A program made the translations under genes and the position numbers. From positions 1,092,757-1,156,756 of the forward strand of contig SCFE01000014.1 of NCBI GenBank assembly GCA_004352715.1: DNA of 64,000 nucleotides, written 5' to 3'. Numbering within the stretch: the stretch's first letter is position 1; every line of letters begins with the position of its first letter. The notes below the pieces were generated by a model. That model was given only the letters and a program-made list of their open reading frames with translations. It searched no databases and had not been told where the DNA came from. This DNA is from Hofstenia miamia. Lineage: Eukaryota; Xenacoelomorpha; Acoela. Below are positions 31,605 through 44,753 of this stretch, piece by piece.

Positions 31605-34208
31605 ATTATTATTATTATTATTATTATTATTTCATTTCTTTTCACAGCTTCATGCTGGTATCCTTCTCAGCTCGGGGAGCTCACCAGTTCCCAGGGAGTC
31701 TGAGAGCTTTCCTCAGGACTCTAGCTGTTACTAACAATGCTGCCTTCTGTGCTACTGCTCCTCTTCACTTTGGTACTCCCAACTCCTCCAAGTATCTCTT
31801 ATACTTCTTACTCACTGCTCTTAGTGCTCCTACAACTACCGGGATTACTTCAACTTTCTTTAACCTTACCTCCACAGACTTTCTATTTCTTCTGCCATCC
31901 CCTGTACTTGTCTATCTTCTCTTTCTCCTTGCTTTCTACATTCTTGGTACTTCTATGTCTATCATTGTTACCATTCTTTCCTCTTCGTCTACAACTACTA
32001 TGTCTGTCCTCCGTGCCTCTATCAAATTGCTTGTATTTATGTTGAAATCCCACAATATCTTAACCTTCTCATTTTCTGTGATGCCCTGTGGCTTGTGGTA
32101 TAAGCTTCTAAGNCTTGCGATGTACAACCCATCAACATCGCCATTTAAGTTGAAGATCATTTCCTCATGATCTGTTCTGTTACTCTCTATTACTCCTAAG
32201 TAATTGCTCCCCTCTTTGACTTCCTCAATCTTATCTCCGCTGCTTGTCCTTAAACCATCCCCATCCATACACTTACCTCTACTCATTGTAACTGCCGCAC
32301 ACTTTCCTAATCTAAATTCTAACCCTGAATTTCTGCTTGCCTTCTCTAATATTTTCACTGCAACATCTTTCTTGAGCTTGCAGACATCTTCAGGTCGTCC
32401 ATGTACCACAGGTGACTCACTGCTCTACCATTCTTCTCCAACTTATACCCTATACCTGTTTCTTTTAACTTTTCTGTAATAGGGATTAAGCTAACTACAA
32501 ACAATAGTGGTGCTAAGCTGGAATATGCCTTGTCTAATCCTCAACCTTTACCCGTCTATCTCAGTCTGTAACTTTTCCATCTCCCTCTCTAGAAACTCAA
32601 CCCATTTCCGTGAAACTCCATTTGCATCTAACATCTTCAAAACCCACCTATGTGATAAGCTGTCATATGCCTTCCTGTAATCTATCAATGCCATTGCTAA
32701 GTTTGTCTTCCTTCTTCTACAATTCTCCACCACTGCCTGGTCTATCAACAACTGATCTTTGCATCCTCTCGTTTTTGTCCTGCATCCCTTTTGTTCCTCT
32801 GGTATCAACTTATTTTCTCTAAGTAACATGCCAGCCTGCTTGAAATTACCAAAGTTGGAAATTTCCAAGTTGTTGGCAGACAAGTTGCTTGCCTAACTAC
32901 CTTTCTTTGGGTCCATCTGTATCAGAAATTTCTTTCCCACTACCATCCACTTTGGACACCCACTCACCACGCACTCCTCTAATGCTACTGTTAGTCTCTC
33001 ATGATCACTTGTTAGCTTCTTCAGCAAATACCAATGTACCTCATCTCTGCCTGGTGCCTTCCAGTTCTTCATCTTCTTTAGCGCCTCCTTCAGCTTTGCA
33101 GTTGTGATTACTTCTTCTTCTATCACTGTTACCATTCTTTCCTCTTTGTCTACCACTACTATGTCTGGCCTTCGTGCTTTTATCATCTGTATGTTGAAGT
33201 CCCAAATTATCTTAATCTTCTCATTCTCTATGACACTCCAAGGCTTATGCTCATACACATTATATCTGGCTCTAGTTCATGCTGCCAACACAAGCCCCAG
33301 TGCACAATTCATCCCAATATGTCACTACTTCCCAACACCTGCTATCAAATGATCTACTGTCTCCAACTCTCTCCTACATAATCTACACTTATCAATTACC
33401 ACAGATCTTTTGTCTATATGCTTCTTCACCCAGTTGTCTTTATTGCTTGCTCCTGTGCTGCCATTATCAATATTTCTGTTTCCCTCTTTATTCCTGCTTT
33501 TTTAGTCACATTGTTTTTAGCATGAAATTGCTTGCCTCACTTTCTTCCTTTAGATATTCTGTATGAGAACTGTCTTTCCCACACCATCCACACTGAGCAC
33601 TCACTACACACTCCTATAATTCTGCTGCTAGTCTCTCATGAACACTTTTCAACCAATATACATGTATCTCATCTTGGCCTGATGCCTTTAGTTCTTCATC
33701 GTTCTTTACAGCATACTGCTTTTTCTTGTCTGGATTCCTGCATCTGCTAACTCTCTATCTCTACCTCTGGTACGTTAGTTCGATATATACTATCCCAGAA
33801 TTTCACTGCATCCTCTCCTGCTCTAGCTGTAGCCTTTTCTCCAGCATCTAGTTTTCTGTAGAATCTTCGACTTTCTGTCTCAAACTTCATATTATCCCTT
33901 ACCAGCTTTGCCGTGCCATATTATTCCTCTTCTTCTCTGCATTTGCAATTAACCTCTGCTTAATCTTATCTCTTTCTGTTTCTATTTTTCTCACTTCGCT
34001 ACCCTACGCTTACCCTGTACTGCCTTAATTGTTTTGATCTTACAGATTTGCAGCTTGATTTAGTCAGTTTATGCTCAATTCTTTTCTTCCATGCTGCTTT
34101 TTGTCTCTCTTAGCTTTTTGTCTTTTGTATTTTTCATGTCTATACCAACATTTTCAGCACCCTCATGCACTTGCATACAGTAACTTACTTTCCTTTGTGA
34201 TAATCCTA
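31605..34208 (-). mobile_element. RLE LINE, block copy 3, internally deleted
   Basis: Starts at an (ATT)n tract (31605-31632) followed by the LINE 3' end (TTCATTTCTTTTCACAGC...). Compared with copy 1 it lacks about 560 bases around the single N at 32113, where most of the CCHC-finger region should be. It also lacks about 200 bases just after (joined at ...AAGTTGAAGATCATTTCC). RT (32548-32883) and the chimeric endonuclease-RT frame (32893-33258) match copy 1. Confidence 0.85.
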
Positions 34209-34746
34209 ACATTTACAAAGATACAAAAAGTTTAAGTCAAATATTTGTTATAAATAATAACTCATGAGGATACAAACAAATTTTGGTAACAGAGCAATAA
34301 CTGAAATTGCAAGTTAAATATATAGAAAACAGGTTGGTCAAACGGATAATTTCAAGGAACATACAAATTTCCAAAAACTTTCAAAATTCAGAGTCACATT
34401 GAAGTAGTCGTGATTGTTCTTTGAAAATCTCTTTAAGTGTTGATGGTAATTTTGATCACCTTTTTTCATAACTGCACGTCAACTTACATGTTTTCTCTGA
34501 CAACAATTTTGATATTTTAGTTGAAATGTGTTAGTAAAGCAATGAATAAATGCAAATAGTGATGAGCCAAACTGAATTCAAAGTATTCATTGTATATGTA
34601 CACTTCACATACATCGGTGCATATTCTAAATATTGTATGTTTACAATACCCATAAACCATTATACATATATATATATATATATATAGATAGTTAAATAGA
34701 ATATATATATATATATAAATATATATAAATATATATATATATATAT

Positions 34747-35500
34747 AGTGGTATAACTGCATCAATTATCTATTTTAATTTCAACAATGAATTTAGTTCT
34801 TTTATAAACAGAGCAATTTTAGCTTAATTATTTCCGTTAAATTATTACGCAGTATTTTTGTTAGCTTAAAAGGTTATTGTACAGAACCTGTTTTATTTAT
34901 TCATGCTAGCAACAGTGTACTATTGTTTGATTCCTTCACCATCTTCGTTTGTATAAATATCTGCGATTTATGCATTTTGGATTGAATGATTCTCAGTAAA
35001 TTCATCTTACTTATTTTCTTTTGACTGTTACTATTTATAAAATGTTTTTAAATTTTCAACTGCGTCATTAAATGACACCCATTCGGCGGACATGCTGGTT
35101 AATGGTCATCCTTTAACAAGGTTAGTTATACGATTAGGGCACTTGTACTGCTATTCATCCGTAACGAAATTTATCATGATTGCTTTCACCTAAATTGCAC
35201 GAGATGAGAAATGCATTGAGCACTTAGGTTCACCACTTGCAACCAAAAGTTAGGGGTTCTTACTTATCAATTTAAGTAGGGCTCTAGTCTTAAGCACTCT
35301 TCTAAAAGGTTATCTGTATCGGGTTGGCCGAGTGTGGCCACTCTTCCCAAACACAAATTCCTGTTCCACCTTAACTTTAATTAGGATATGGTATATATGC
35401 TGGAGGAGTTAGTTTTGTAGCATTGTCAATTCACGCATCAACTCGAAACCCTCAATAAGATAGAGTAGTAGGAACACAGCTGATTTCTCACCGATGCCAC
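34747..35500. mobile_element. hAT-like non-autonomous insertion, present only in block copy 3
   Basis: Ends AGTGGTAT... and ...ATGCCACT form a short inverted repeat of about 8 bases with one mismatch, embedded in TATATATA on both sides, which would serve as an 8-bp duplication. The matching position in block copy 1 (about 26020) has only a plain TA tract. No reading frame of note. Superfamily is tentative. Confidence 0.6.
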
Positions 35501-35519
35501 TATATATATATATATAATG

Positions 35520-35550
<31 letters not shown>

Positions 35551-37174
35551 AATATATATAATTATAATAATAATAATTATTTGAATAGGACGACAATAAA
35601 TAGATTTGCAATCAACTACACTAAATATTAAATAATCTTATTACATACACTTAATATAAATTTAAAGTAATCATACTTTGGCGATTGAATAATTTACACT
35701 TTGTTCTATCTTATATATATATATTGCCTCGCAATTTTTTATTCTGTTTTAAATTGTTAAAAGTTTTAAATTGATCTTAATTAGTTTGATGGTAAATCTT
35801 TTAAACTTAGATGACTTCTTAGATGTTCATTAATCTTATTACCAGATGTCTATTAGTTTTGCCAATACAGGATTTATCCCAATCATCACATGTGTATTAG
35901 GAAACTAGGGTTGAAACTAATTTTTTGGGATATCGTATTTCTTACGAGCATATCTTTTATTATAAATGATGTAAACATAGGGTTCATTTTAGTAATTTTA
36001 GCCTTGCATTAATTCTTCTCTCTCGTTTTTTGAATTTCTCAACTTAGTCAGTTAGGTTCGTATTTTGAATATCTTAATGGTTTCATTTGCTGTTATCTTT
36101 TTGAAATAGGTGATCTGAGAATTTTTCTAAGTATTATGAGAATATCCATTCTGTTCTAAGATGTAAATATTTGGTGAAAGGCATTAATTGCATGTTCATA
36201 TAAAATGTTCGATCAAATAAGCCCTTAATAGTACTCAAATCATCTGATATACTGCAAATAGAGCTATATGGGATATTCAATCCTGAATTTTTTTTATATG
36301 CTTGTTTCATATAATGTGTTAAAATTATAAACAAACATCTAGAAATGTGAATTTGTTTTCCTTTTTATCTTACTTTGCGAATTATATTTCTGAAACTTAG
36401 TTCTTAAGATTTTCTAAGAAAATGTTTGTTGTAAATGAATAAATTTTGGCAATAATTTATTTTGGACTTTTTCTTTGAAACTTTCTTAATTTAAAAAAAA
36501 ATTCTTTTAAGAAGAACTTGCAATTTTATTTTGATTCACAAAAACAACAATAGAATTCAACAAAAATAATTAAAAAAATGGTAGTTAACTTTGAATACGA
36601 TTCTCTCAGAAACTTGATTTGATTTAATCTGACTCCGAGCGCCTCATATAACCCAAAGACATTTCAAAAAGCACCTCGGAAGTCTTTGCTTTTAAGAGTT
36701 CTACCTCAATTGCTATTAAGACTTTGGTCATTGAAAAACATAAATAAATATATATATATATATAGTATATATATATATATATAATATATATATATAGTAT
36801 ATATATATATATAAGGCAATACTCAATCAAAGATTGTAATGTTAAATAATTTTATATCAGCAATAGAAAGCATTTATGACTAACAGCATGCTTTTTGAAG
36901 CAAGATGAAAGTAACTGGTTGTTAACGCATTCGATATTGTGTTAAAAAGCTAGCAGTATATTTTTCTTCCCATTACTAATTGACCCATCCAGTTTATACC
37001 TATATATGATTCGTACTAGGATAATAATCGGCATGGAATTTCAAAAACGAACACTATTTATTTTTATTGTTTTTTGTTGGATTTCTTAATTGAAAACGTA
37101 AAAATGTGTGTGTTATGACTCTTTACATGCACTGGAATTATAGTGAGGTATTATATTTACATTTCAAGTGTTTA

Positions 37175-37480
37175 GGGAAGTGATCCAAATTCAATTCGTT
37201 AACAACACCATTAACAAATAGTGTTTTACGTTAACATGACCGTAAACCAAATCGTTAACTTACACTCAAAATAAATTCGCTAAAGCTGATGTTTACGTTA
37301 AAGCAGGTGTGTGTTTCCGCAAATGTTATTACAAATAACTTTGACACATTTAGGTTCTGCATATTTCTTCAAATATATCTATGCAAATCAATTTATTAAG
37401 CGTATGCAGGCATTTGAAGCTAGAATTGTTGTTTACGGTGCATTTTCACTTATTAACGTATTGAATTTGGATCACTTCCC
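37175..37480. mobile_element. PIF/Harbinger-like MITE, second block copy
   Basis: Same 306-bp element as at 27648, with TTA at 37172-37174 and 37481-37483. Confidence 0.85.
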
Positions 37481-37564
37481 TTACTAGGTGAAAACGATAT
37501 AAAAATTTCTCAATTCCCTTGATCATATTAACTCATGAGAAAACTAGTTGCCTGCGTGTAGAGC

Positions 37565-37900
37565 TTTTTTTACGCCGCACCAACCCGGCAAAAAAATTTA
37601 TTACCCGTACCCGAAACTTTTAACTCGTACCCGCCCATACCCGATATCAAAATTTACTTTGCTGCTATTAGACAAATTAAAATTTCAAATGTAACTGACA
37701 TTCAATGTAGGTTAATTTTTCAACATAATTAAGAAAATTTTTGTTTCTAAGAAAATCTAATTTACTCATAATTTGGACTGAAAATCGTACCCGCCAGTAC
37801 ACAATAATAATTAGGCGAATGCACCCGCACCTGCGGATATGGTTATAGGCGAGTAAAACCGGGCGTTCACAGACCGCACATCAATACCCAGAGCCCGCGC
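37565..37900. repeat. GC-richer hAT-like repeat with CCCGTACCCG motifs
   Basis: Contains ACGCCGCACCAACCCGG near the left, CCCGTACCCG, CGTACCCGCCCATACCCG and GCACCCGCACCTGCGG inside, and AAACCGGGCGTTCACAGACC near the right. This is imperfectly inverted relative to the left. Such motif-rich edges occur in hAT MITEs, but I could not fix ends or a duplication. Confidence 0.35.
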
Positions 37901-39886
37901 TTAAGGTCGTCCCAGTGCATGTGACTAAGCATTTACGTAACATTCTTTGTGTCTCTAATTATCTATATTTTGCCATATACTACTTTTTTCAAACACGTTT
38001 TACACCAAAACATATTAATCTATAAAACCATCTACGATCATTTATGCTGACTAAGCCTTCTTGTTTTTAAATCGCGCTATTTCACTTTAGTGTAAAGAGA
38101 TGTAATGCACTGGAAATTTGAATGATCGCACAACACTTATTAGAAGAAATCAATTATATTTTCATCCGCTTAGGGATGTGCAATAGTGATTCAAATTTCT
38201 TGAGGTGATTTTTTCGAACTTTATGTACCGTATACAAAAGGATTCAGTAATTATGCTTTTTTCACGATTGTTTTCATGCATTACATAAACCTCTCTTTCT
38301 GATTGCTATCCCAGATCTACATAAATGGTTGGGAATAGTACTTACTTGGGATTTTTTATTCAAAGTGACTTTAGTCTTTGATTGTCAAAATGAAATTTGC
38401 TAGTGAATTAAAAAAAAAACATGTTTTGGGTGCTGTAATTTTTTGCAAAATCCGATTTTCCAGGCAAGATTAGATACTTAAGCCACAAACAATATTGAAG
38501 TGACTATTACACAAAGTTCAAGGAACGATTTTAAGTCAAATTAGAAATCAAACACAGTATATGATGGCATTAGGAATTCACTTGAGTTCGAAGCAGATTG
38601 TGGAAGAGCACGCTTAAAATAATATAAAAACAAGTGTTGAAATTGTGTCTAAAGCACGCTTTTAGTAGAACATATACTTTAAGAATTCAAAAATATTATT
38701 GAACAAATATACATGAGTTCTACCAATGACAAAATTTAACCTGAAATATTGCAAAATATCGAAAAGCTGCATAACAAATATAAAAAAAATTATTTTATGA
38801 ATATATGTACATAAATGCATTCTAAAAAAGCATGTAATATGCCTTTAAAGAATGCTACTCTTGAATTATAGGCAAATCATAATGAACGAGCATAAAAAAA
38901 ATATATATAAAGAAACAATAATCCAAGATTTATCTTCGTGCAATGATTAAGAACTTCCTTTTCAGTAAAAGTATAATTAGATGGGAATTCTATACAAGTT
39001 ATCTTGACACAATATCTTTATGCTAACAATATTTATGCATAGAACATTTGATAGCAAAAAAGTATCGTCATATTTCTGTGTTCTATGTGATATAAATAAT
39101 GGCAACCAACATTTTTATATCTTGGCTCTTAAAAAATATGACATTTTACAAAGAAATTAGTAATATTTGTAAATATACCTTACTAAATCTATTATTCTAA
39201 AACAATCCATTGCTAATAGGAACAGATAAAACCCAAAATTATTGGTATCAGATGGGATCACAAGTTTTGTAAATATATTTGGTTGATGCAAAATATAAAA
39301 TTTATATTTTCTCACACAATTTTGATATCAATGAATTCATTCATTTTTAAGCCATAATTAGTCGTTGGTTAATATATAAAAAAATGAAATTACAAAATAT
39401 AATTCTTTTAACTTTCATACATTCATTAGCATAGCGGGACGTTTAATTACAAATTACTTTAGAAATTTTCTTTGCACAAAAGCGTCTACATTCTATTTCA
39501 AAAGAACTGTATTGTGAAAAAAACCATTTCAAGCAGCTATTGGCGTATTTTCGAATTATTAATTACTATATTTTTCGAAATGGTAGCTCCAGTTCTAATG
39601 TATTCCTACAAACCTCGGGGAAGCAATTAGCCGAGTGTCTTGATGAACTAAACTTATACCTTATTATGTTAGGATTTTGTTGATAGCGTCATGTTTTCAT
39701 TTCAAAGCATATTTAATATTTCTTGAACGTTATGGAAATTTGTTTTATTAAAGGTGTGATTGAAATATCGAAAGTCCACAGATGCAGTAGCTATCAATCA
39801 AACTTCGTCTATGAACAGTTTATTAAATCACTCAAATTATGAATTACAATCAGGTATTTAGTCAGTTGCAATTTTTGACGAAACCA
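37901..39886. other. Anonymous AT-rich DNA
   Basis: No gene or element recognised. Confidence 0.55.
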
Positions 39887-39949
39887 CACATTTTGAAAAT
39901 ATACTGTTAAATGCTAAAACCAGGAGCTTACTAAAGTTCATTCAAAAAT
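39887..39949. repeat. 63-bp duplicate of 20120-20182, ending at a single N
   Basis: Identical over 63 bases to the sequence that follows the 18.5-kb LINE. It stops at the N at 39950. Confidence 0.85.
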
Positions 39950-39967
39950 NATATATATATAAAAATG

Positions 39968-40791
39968 CGTATTAGAGAGATATACATATATACACAAATA
40001 TACAACCACAGTTGTTTGTAATTATGTATTAATAATATTTTGGACAGTAATGTTCGTTTCCATACAATTTTGAAGATTAAATTATATGACATATCACTTT
40101 ATTTATTTTCACTTTATCAAATTGATTCTTTCCTTGATTATCATACAAGGTGGAGTTAGAATGGAATTTCATGAGAAGTGCGATTAAAAATTCATTATGT
40201 CATTTCACTCCTTGATATTAACTCTGATCAAGTTACCGAAATATAAGTATCGGTTTAATTCTTTCTTAACTATTCCACAGCTATTATTATCAAAACCTAT
40301 GAGGAAAATATTAGCAAATACTATTAAAGTAATCATTCTCCAAATATTTCACATATTTTTGAAATATAATCCATATTTATTAAGATTTTACCAAATTAGG
40401 AAATCAGAAATGCATTTCAAAAATATTCAATTATTTAATGAGAAAATACCTCAGTATTTTTTAACAAAACCCATAGGCATTAATTTACAACTATTGAAAT
40501 ATTCTTTCAATTTTGCAAAAAATACAATTGTCGGATAATTAATATTAGCAATGAAATAATCCATTTATTAGTATTGTTGAAAAAGTCTACGGCTTAACAG
40601 TTTTAGCTACGGAAACTATTGATTTATTAAAGCCTACAATTTACTTAACTATGATTGAATAATATGTTTTGGTCCATTAACAATTACAATAATCTATGCA
40701 AAGTGAAAATAATGAATATCTAGTAATATAATTTAAGTATGTTTTCTTTTTTAAGCTCTTTCTAATAACAATTTGACACTTAGTAGTGGAT
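39968..40791. repeat. 824-bp segment duplicated at 50591-51417
   Basis: The two copies differ by one 3-base indel (about 40341) and one substitution that I can see. An open frame of 113-114 codons inside (40197 or 50820) is AT-rich without domain features, and I do not call it a gene. Confidence 0.92.
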
Positions 40792-41547
40792 GAAATGATC
40801 ATTGCCAATAAATATAGTCGAGCAATTTGTATTGAGTTATAGAAATGATCATTTAAATTTCCTTCAAATAGCTAAAGATTTATTGATATACTGCAGATCG
40901 ACTGTTGTCGTTAAGTTTAATAGTTTGCTCTAGTTTTTGAACTATTCATTAAAAATGATTTACATAAAATACGATATAATTTTGTATTTAACCAAATGGT
41001 TTTCTTTTAGGGGTGAAAATATTTACTAAGCGCGTTTGAATTATTTCTAACACTGTCAATTATTTATGCCTTTTTCTAACAATGTCTGAATGAGATTATA
41101 CGTAAAAACCTACTCTCATATTAATCAATTACAACCAAAAGTTTATTCTTTTAAGAACTACTAGTGTTCCACCACCACACGATAGTTAATTTAGGAATAG
41201 ATAATTACACGATGAAATTTGTTAACGTAATATAGCCCAGGAATTTTCTTAGTGTATTTGTGGTTCTAGAAGAAATTCTTCAATGCCTATAACTCTTAAA
41301 ACTAATAAAGATAACCAAATTCTGAAGCACTAAGGAATAGACGAGTGTTTTTCTTTAATTTTCTTTCTCAAACCTCAACCTTGCGCATTCCCTTTGAGCC
41401 GTTACATTTTTGCGCAGGAGCAGTAGCATAGCTGATGAGGGGTGTTTATTCCTAATTGAAATTGACTTTGTGCACGCACCCCTCAATGGGTCTTACAAGT
41501 TTATCCGCATATAGAGAAACGGGTAAAGTTCATTGTTATCACCACGG
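40792..41547. other. Anonymous AT-rich DNA
   Basis: Continuation of the duplicated segment's flank. No gene recognised. Confidence 0.55.
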
Positions 41548-41555
41548 ACTCTAAC

Positions 41556-41907
41556 CAGAGATGGACACGGGCCCAAGATTTAGCAAATTTCGGACAAAAA
41601 ACGGGCCGAATGAAATGAATTCTAACAAGCTTGTAAATATACATATTTGAAGTCTCAGTAAAAGCATTTATCCAATATTGTGCAACGTTGCATTGAAGAT
41701 GTATGCCACCCAAGCAACTTCTGTTCAGTCAAAAAGAGATTGTAGTCAAATTGGACTTAGTGCTACAGAAAAAATAATGTATTGAAATAGATCAATACAT
41801 TTGAGGGGCCGAAAACGGCCAACAAAAATTCTAACATTGGCCGAAAGCGGGCGCGAAATAATAGTTGACGAGCCGGGACTGAAAAATTCGGGCTGCGTCA
41901 ATGTCTG
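41556..41907. mobile_element. hAT-type MITE, 352 bp
   Basis: Perfect 8-bp duplication ACTCTAAC at 41548-41555 and 41908-41915. Imperfect inverted ends CAGAGATGGACACGGGCC and CAGACATTGACGCAGCCC. GC-rich subterminal GGGCC/GGCCG motifs. No coding capacity. Confidence 0.85.
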
Positions 41908-41915
41908 ACTCTAAC

Positions 41916-43101
41916 CCTTATAATTAAATGAATGTTATTTATAGCGAGAATTTAAATTTTTTTTCGAAGAAAAATACAAGAAGAAAATGCACAAGGATAT
42001 GTATATGTTTAAATTTAAGACATTCTACTCAAGCATGTTTATCAATTGATGTGTACGTGCGTCACGATTTCCAAATTTCCTGAAAAGCTTGAAGAAAATT
42101 CTTTGAATAATATAAAAAACTGTTTGTCCTCTTAAGAGGAAACCAGGTTGTTTAAGATTAATATGAAAGGCATTATTCATGTTTTTAATGCGAGAGGCAT
42201 GAAGAATTATTCTCACATCCTAACCAAGATTTCTTCGTAATTCTGTGTATCGCTACCATTCCAAATTAGAGAATATGTTTAGAAGAAACTAATGCTTCTA
42301 AATCTTCTAATAAATTTCAATGCTAGATTTATACTAGCATAAAAAATCTAAATAAAATCTAAGAAAAAATTTTCTAACTTTTCAATAATTAAAAACCATC
42401 TCTAGAACAGCAATTTATTTTCCCGCATTATTATATGATCCAGGTGCCGATGATAGGGGACTATGACTCAGCATACACTAGGTTTCAAATCAATTTTTCA
42501 TGCATTCAATTCATTTTCTTTGAATACCATTTTAGATAAGTGAGAATAATTTGATTGCATCAATATTTAACTTTTCAATAGTCAAATATTTTATCGATTT
42601 ATTTGTTCATTTAGATCGCAAGACAATATTTCATGAAAACCATGAATAATAGGAAATATTTTATTTTTTTGTAGAAAGTGGCTAATTTTGCTTTAAAACG
42701 GCATTTCATAACTGTAGACATGAATTAATATCTACATGTTGTGGGACTCTGATAGCAGTAGTACATTGTATTCTTATATTACTTATAATTTATAACTCGG
42801 CATAGTTTATATATATCTTATTTAGTAGTATATATCTCTTCAATCAAAAGTGCTGGTAAACTTAACTGATAGACACCAATATTTCAAATTGAATTAATGG
42901 ATTGCTAGTTAATAAAAATATATTACAAACGACATACATCCATTAACACAAATTTATTGGACAAGACAATTCGGACAAGATAATCAATGAGATTTTATGC
43001 CCTAAGCTTTAGAATTTTCTTAATTCAGTGTAATTTAACACATACTGGTTTAACTAAATAGGATAATTTGAAAATTAAATAAATTGTTTTTTTATTTTGT
43101 G
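41916..43101. other. Anonymous AT-rich DNA
   Basis: No gene or element recognised. Confidence 0.55.
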
Positions 43102-43109
43102 GGTTATGC

Positions 43110-43688
43110 CAAGGCCTACATTAACCACGTCCTGGCGATTTGCAGTACAAAAATAATGAAAGGAACAATAAAATGTTTTTGAAAGTAACTAACTTGTTCA
43201 AATTTGATCAAGGTATTCAAAATATATAGCATCATAAAATGACTTCAATTTTGTGGCAGTACAACCATTACATGTTCTTCAAAACAAACAAAGGGATTGC
43301 CAAACAAATTAGAACATTTCACAAGTAAAGAAGGAAAATAGATTTTGAGAAATGCTGTATTTCCGATTATAAACTTTAAATCTGTATTTGTGATATTGTA
43401 AGTCTGAATTCTGCATTTCTAATGCACTTCAAATAGTTGATTTTGAAATGTTGAAAAATGAATTTTTTTATCATTAATTGCTCATTTTTTTGGATGCAGT
43501 TTTTATGTTGATCACAAAAGGAAAATGCTTCAAAAGGTGTAGCGATGTGTAAAATAACAATATCTTTTATTTGGTTACTTAAACCGACTTGTTAAACCAA
43601 AATGCTAGCCTGTGGGGGTAGAGAATCTTCAGCCTCATTTTAGTTCACATTACTACAAATCGCCAGGCCGTGATTACAGTAGGCTTTG
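43110..43688. mobile_element. hAT-like MITE with about 40-bp inverted ends
   Basis: Left end CAAGGCCTACATTAACCACG and right end (reversed) CAAAGCCTACTGTAATCACG. Both continue with a CCTGGCGATTTG block and AGTA. Flanks GGTTATGC (43102-43109) and GGTTTGCT agree as an 8-bp duplication if one base was lost. Confidence 0.65.
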
Positions 43689-43699
43689 GGTTTGCTCAT

Positions 43700-44722
43700 T
43701 GTGTAGAAATCCAAAACATTAATCTCTTAGTGCAAATTTTTTCCTTTTGTTTTCACCTTTTATTTGCACCCGCGTCGCAAACCCGTTCAGGGACACTATC
43801 TTTGACTTGAAATCAGAATAGTTGCAGTTAGTTTTTGTTGCCATGGGCCTTAGTCCGCTTTATTATATGAATATTAGGTATGGGAAAAAATGGAAAGGTC
43901 TTGAGAAAAGTTGATTTTCCATTGAATCATAGGAATTATGACACAAGTATAATTTTTTTCACAAATGTTTCACTATAAAAGGGAAGCACATCTATCCTTA
44001 GATGCAACCACATTCCATAATTTCCAAATATCCTAACAGACCTTCTAGAAAGTTGATTGAAAATATGGACCAAACAGTTTGTTTATTTAAAAATACGATG
44101 ATCAGCTTAAGGTTAAGCAAGAAAATCATTTGTTCTTCCAATGAGTTTCTGTTCTCTCCCAAACTGCGTCGCATAATTCAAATTACTTTGATTAAAGAAG
44201 TTATCAAGTCTGGGATTGCTTTCTAAAAAAATCTTGTTCTTAAATTTTTCTGACAAATAAAAATTATTTAAACAGACATTTAACCTTGTTATCAAGTGTT
44301 TTTTAAAAAAAAACTATTTTTTAGTTGTGATGTGTTTAGATTCTCTTAATATTTGTTGAATTTTCTATTTCTATATGTAAAATTTTGTTATATTTCAGAT
44401 AGAATTGAGAGAAGTTGCTTGCATTATCAAATCTGTGGAATAGCATATGAATTTTACTTGAAATGATAATTTGCACAAATGAAATAAACTATTTCAATGA
44501 TAAGGTTTTCAGTACCGTGTGATATCCTGGGAACACAGCTGGAATCATCATAGCAATGTCACAATGAAGGTCCTAGACCATCCTGAAAGAATCCTACACA
44601 TTTCTTAAATTCAAACTTAACTCACCAATATACTTATGCTGCATAATAGACAAATGTTCGACAATTCAATATCAATTTTAAACTATTTTTAATGCAAAAT
44701 ATTAATGATACAATTAATGTCA

Positions 44723-44753
<31 letters not shown>

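Larger units (their letters stand above)
34209..37522. repeat. Block copy 3, right part
   Basis: Collinear with 25500-27996, but carrying an extra insertion of about 754 bp at 34747-35500 inside the TA tract. It continues past 37522 into sequence not seen after copy 1, because copy 1 ends in a gap there. Confidence 0.88.

Noticed and set aside
35320-35452. tRNA-like A box (TTGGCCGAGTGTGG) and B-box-like AACTCGAAACCC as a SINE
   Set aside because: The boxes are about 110 bases apart and no cloverleaf forms. They lie inside the hAT-like insertion.
39887-39949. Empty target site of the 18.5-kb LINE
   Set aside because: The right flank matches but the left flank does not match sequence upstream of the LINE, so it is not a simple pre-insertion allele.
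40197-40538. 113-codon frame (repeated at 50820) as a gene
   Set aside because: Low complexity AT-driven residues (I, L, K, F), no domain. Its apparent conservation comes only from the near-identical duplicated DNA.
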